A DNA stretch of 5,201 nt, taken from positions 1 through 5,201 of the forward strand of contig CANPWF010000128.1 of the NCBI GenBank assembly GCA_947581885.1, in the 5' to 3' direction. The DNA is from an uncultured Clostridia bacterium. GTDB lineage: Bacteria; Bacillota; Clostridia; Christensenellales; Borkfalkiaceae. Within the stretch, counting starts at the first letter, position 1. Each line of letters begins with the position of its first letter. A model generated the notes under the pieces. The model searched no databases. It saw only the letters and a list, made by a program, of their open reading frames with translations, and was not told the origin of the DNA. Shown piece after piece: positions 5,107 to 5,201 of this stretch. The position numbers and the translations under genes were made by a program.

Positions 5107-5201
5107 CACCTCATTTCGAGCGTAGTCGAGAAATCTCGCACGTCTCCCAACACACATGTACGTATGGAGTGTGGCGAGATCCCTTCACTGCGTTCAGGAT
5201 G
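5107..5201 (+). repeat. Module C copy C3, cut by right window edge
   Basis: It starts with CACCTCATTTCGAGCG and follows C1 closely up to the last base of the window (TTCAGGATG), so only the final few bases of the terminal inverted repeat are missing. It is the short form, without the 35-nt stretch. Confidence 0.75.

Overview
The window is a G+C-rich bacterial chromosome segment with two protein-coding genes, both on the + strand and each with its own promoter and intrinsic terminator. They are separated and flanked by unusually dense intergenic repeats. The lipoprotein signal peptide with an Asn/Ser/Thr linker, the strong AAGGAG-type ribosome binding site, and palindromic repeats of a kind I remember from uncultured gut Clostridia suggest a Firmicutes host, perhaps Christensenellales-like. 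That placement is inference, since no phylogenetic marker is present.

Layout. 1-240: two repeat modules in minus orientation. 241-557: an A/T-richer stretch, a near-consensus promoter (389-417) and a 5' leader. 558-2075: a 505-residue predicted lipoprotein of unknown function, with a cleavable lipoprotein signal, a low-complexity linker, a small N-terminal beta-type segment and about four degenerate beta-rich repeats. 2076-2254: a 3' region with a 23-nt direct repeat and a strong terminator. 2263-3081: a tract made almost entirely of repeat modules. 3137-3196: a near-consensus promoter, then an 11-bp hairpin that would begin at or next to the mRNA 5' end. 3208-4707: a 499-residue family 43 glycoside hydrolase of the arabinanase type with a C-terminal beta-barrel domain, probably cytoplasmic. 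4708-4889: a structured 3' region and terminator. 4915-5201: more repeat modules, the last cut by the window edge.

Nothing links the two genes in one operon: each has its own promoter and terminator and about 1.1 kb of repeats lies between them. The hydrolase probably trims imported arabinose-containing oligosaccharides. The lipoprotein is a surface protein with no identifiable ligand.

The most notable content is the repeat system. Three recurring module types (called A, C and D here) plus two linkers (M, L) can be traced by eye. They form a mosaic in which A modules sit in inverted orientation around C, much like the BIME organisation of REP elements. A modules keep paired hairpin stems while the stem bases differ between copies, so the structure itself appears to be conserved. 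No transposase, CRISPR array, tRNA, rRNA or recognisable riboswitch is present, and I see no new multi-gene system.
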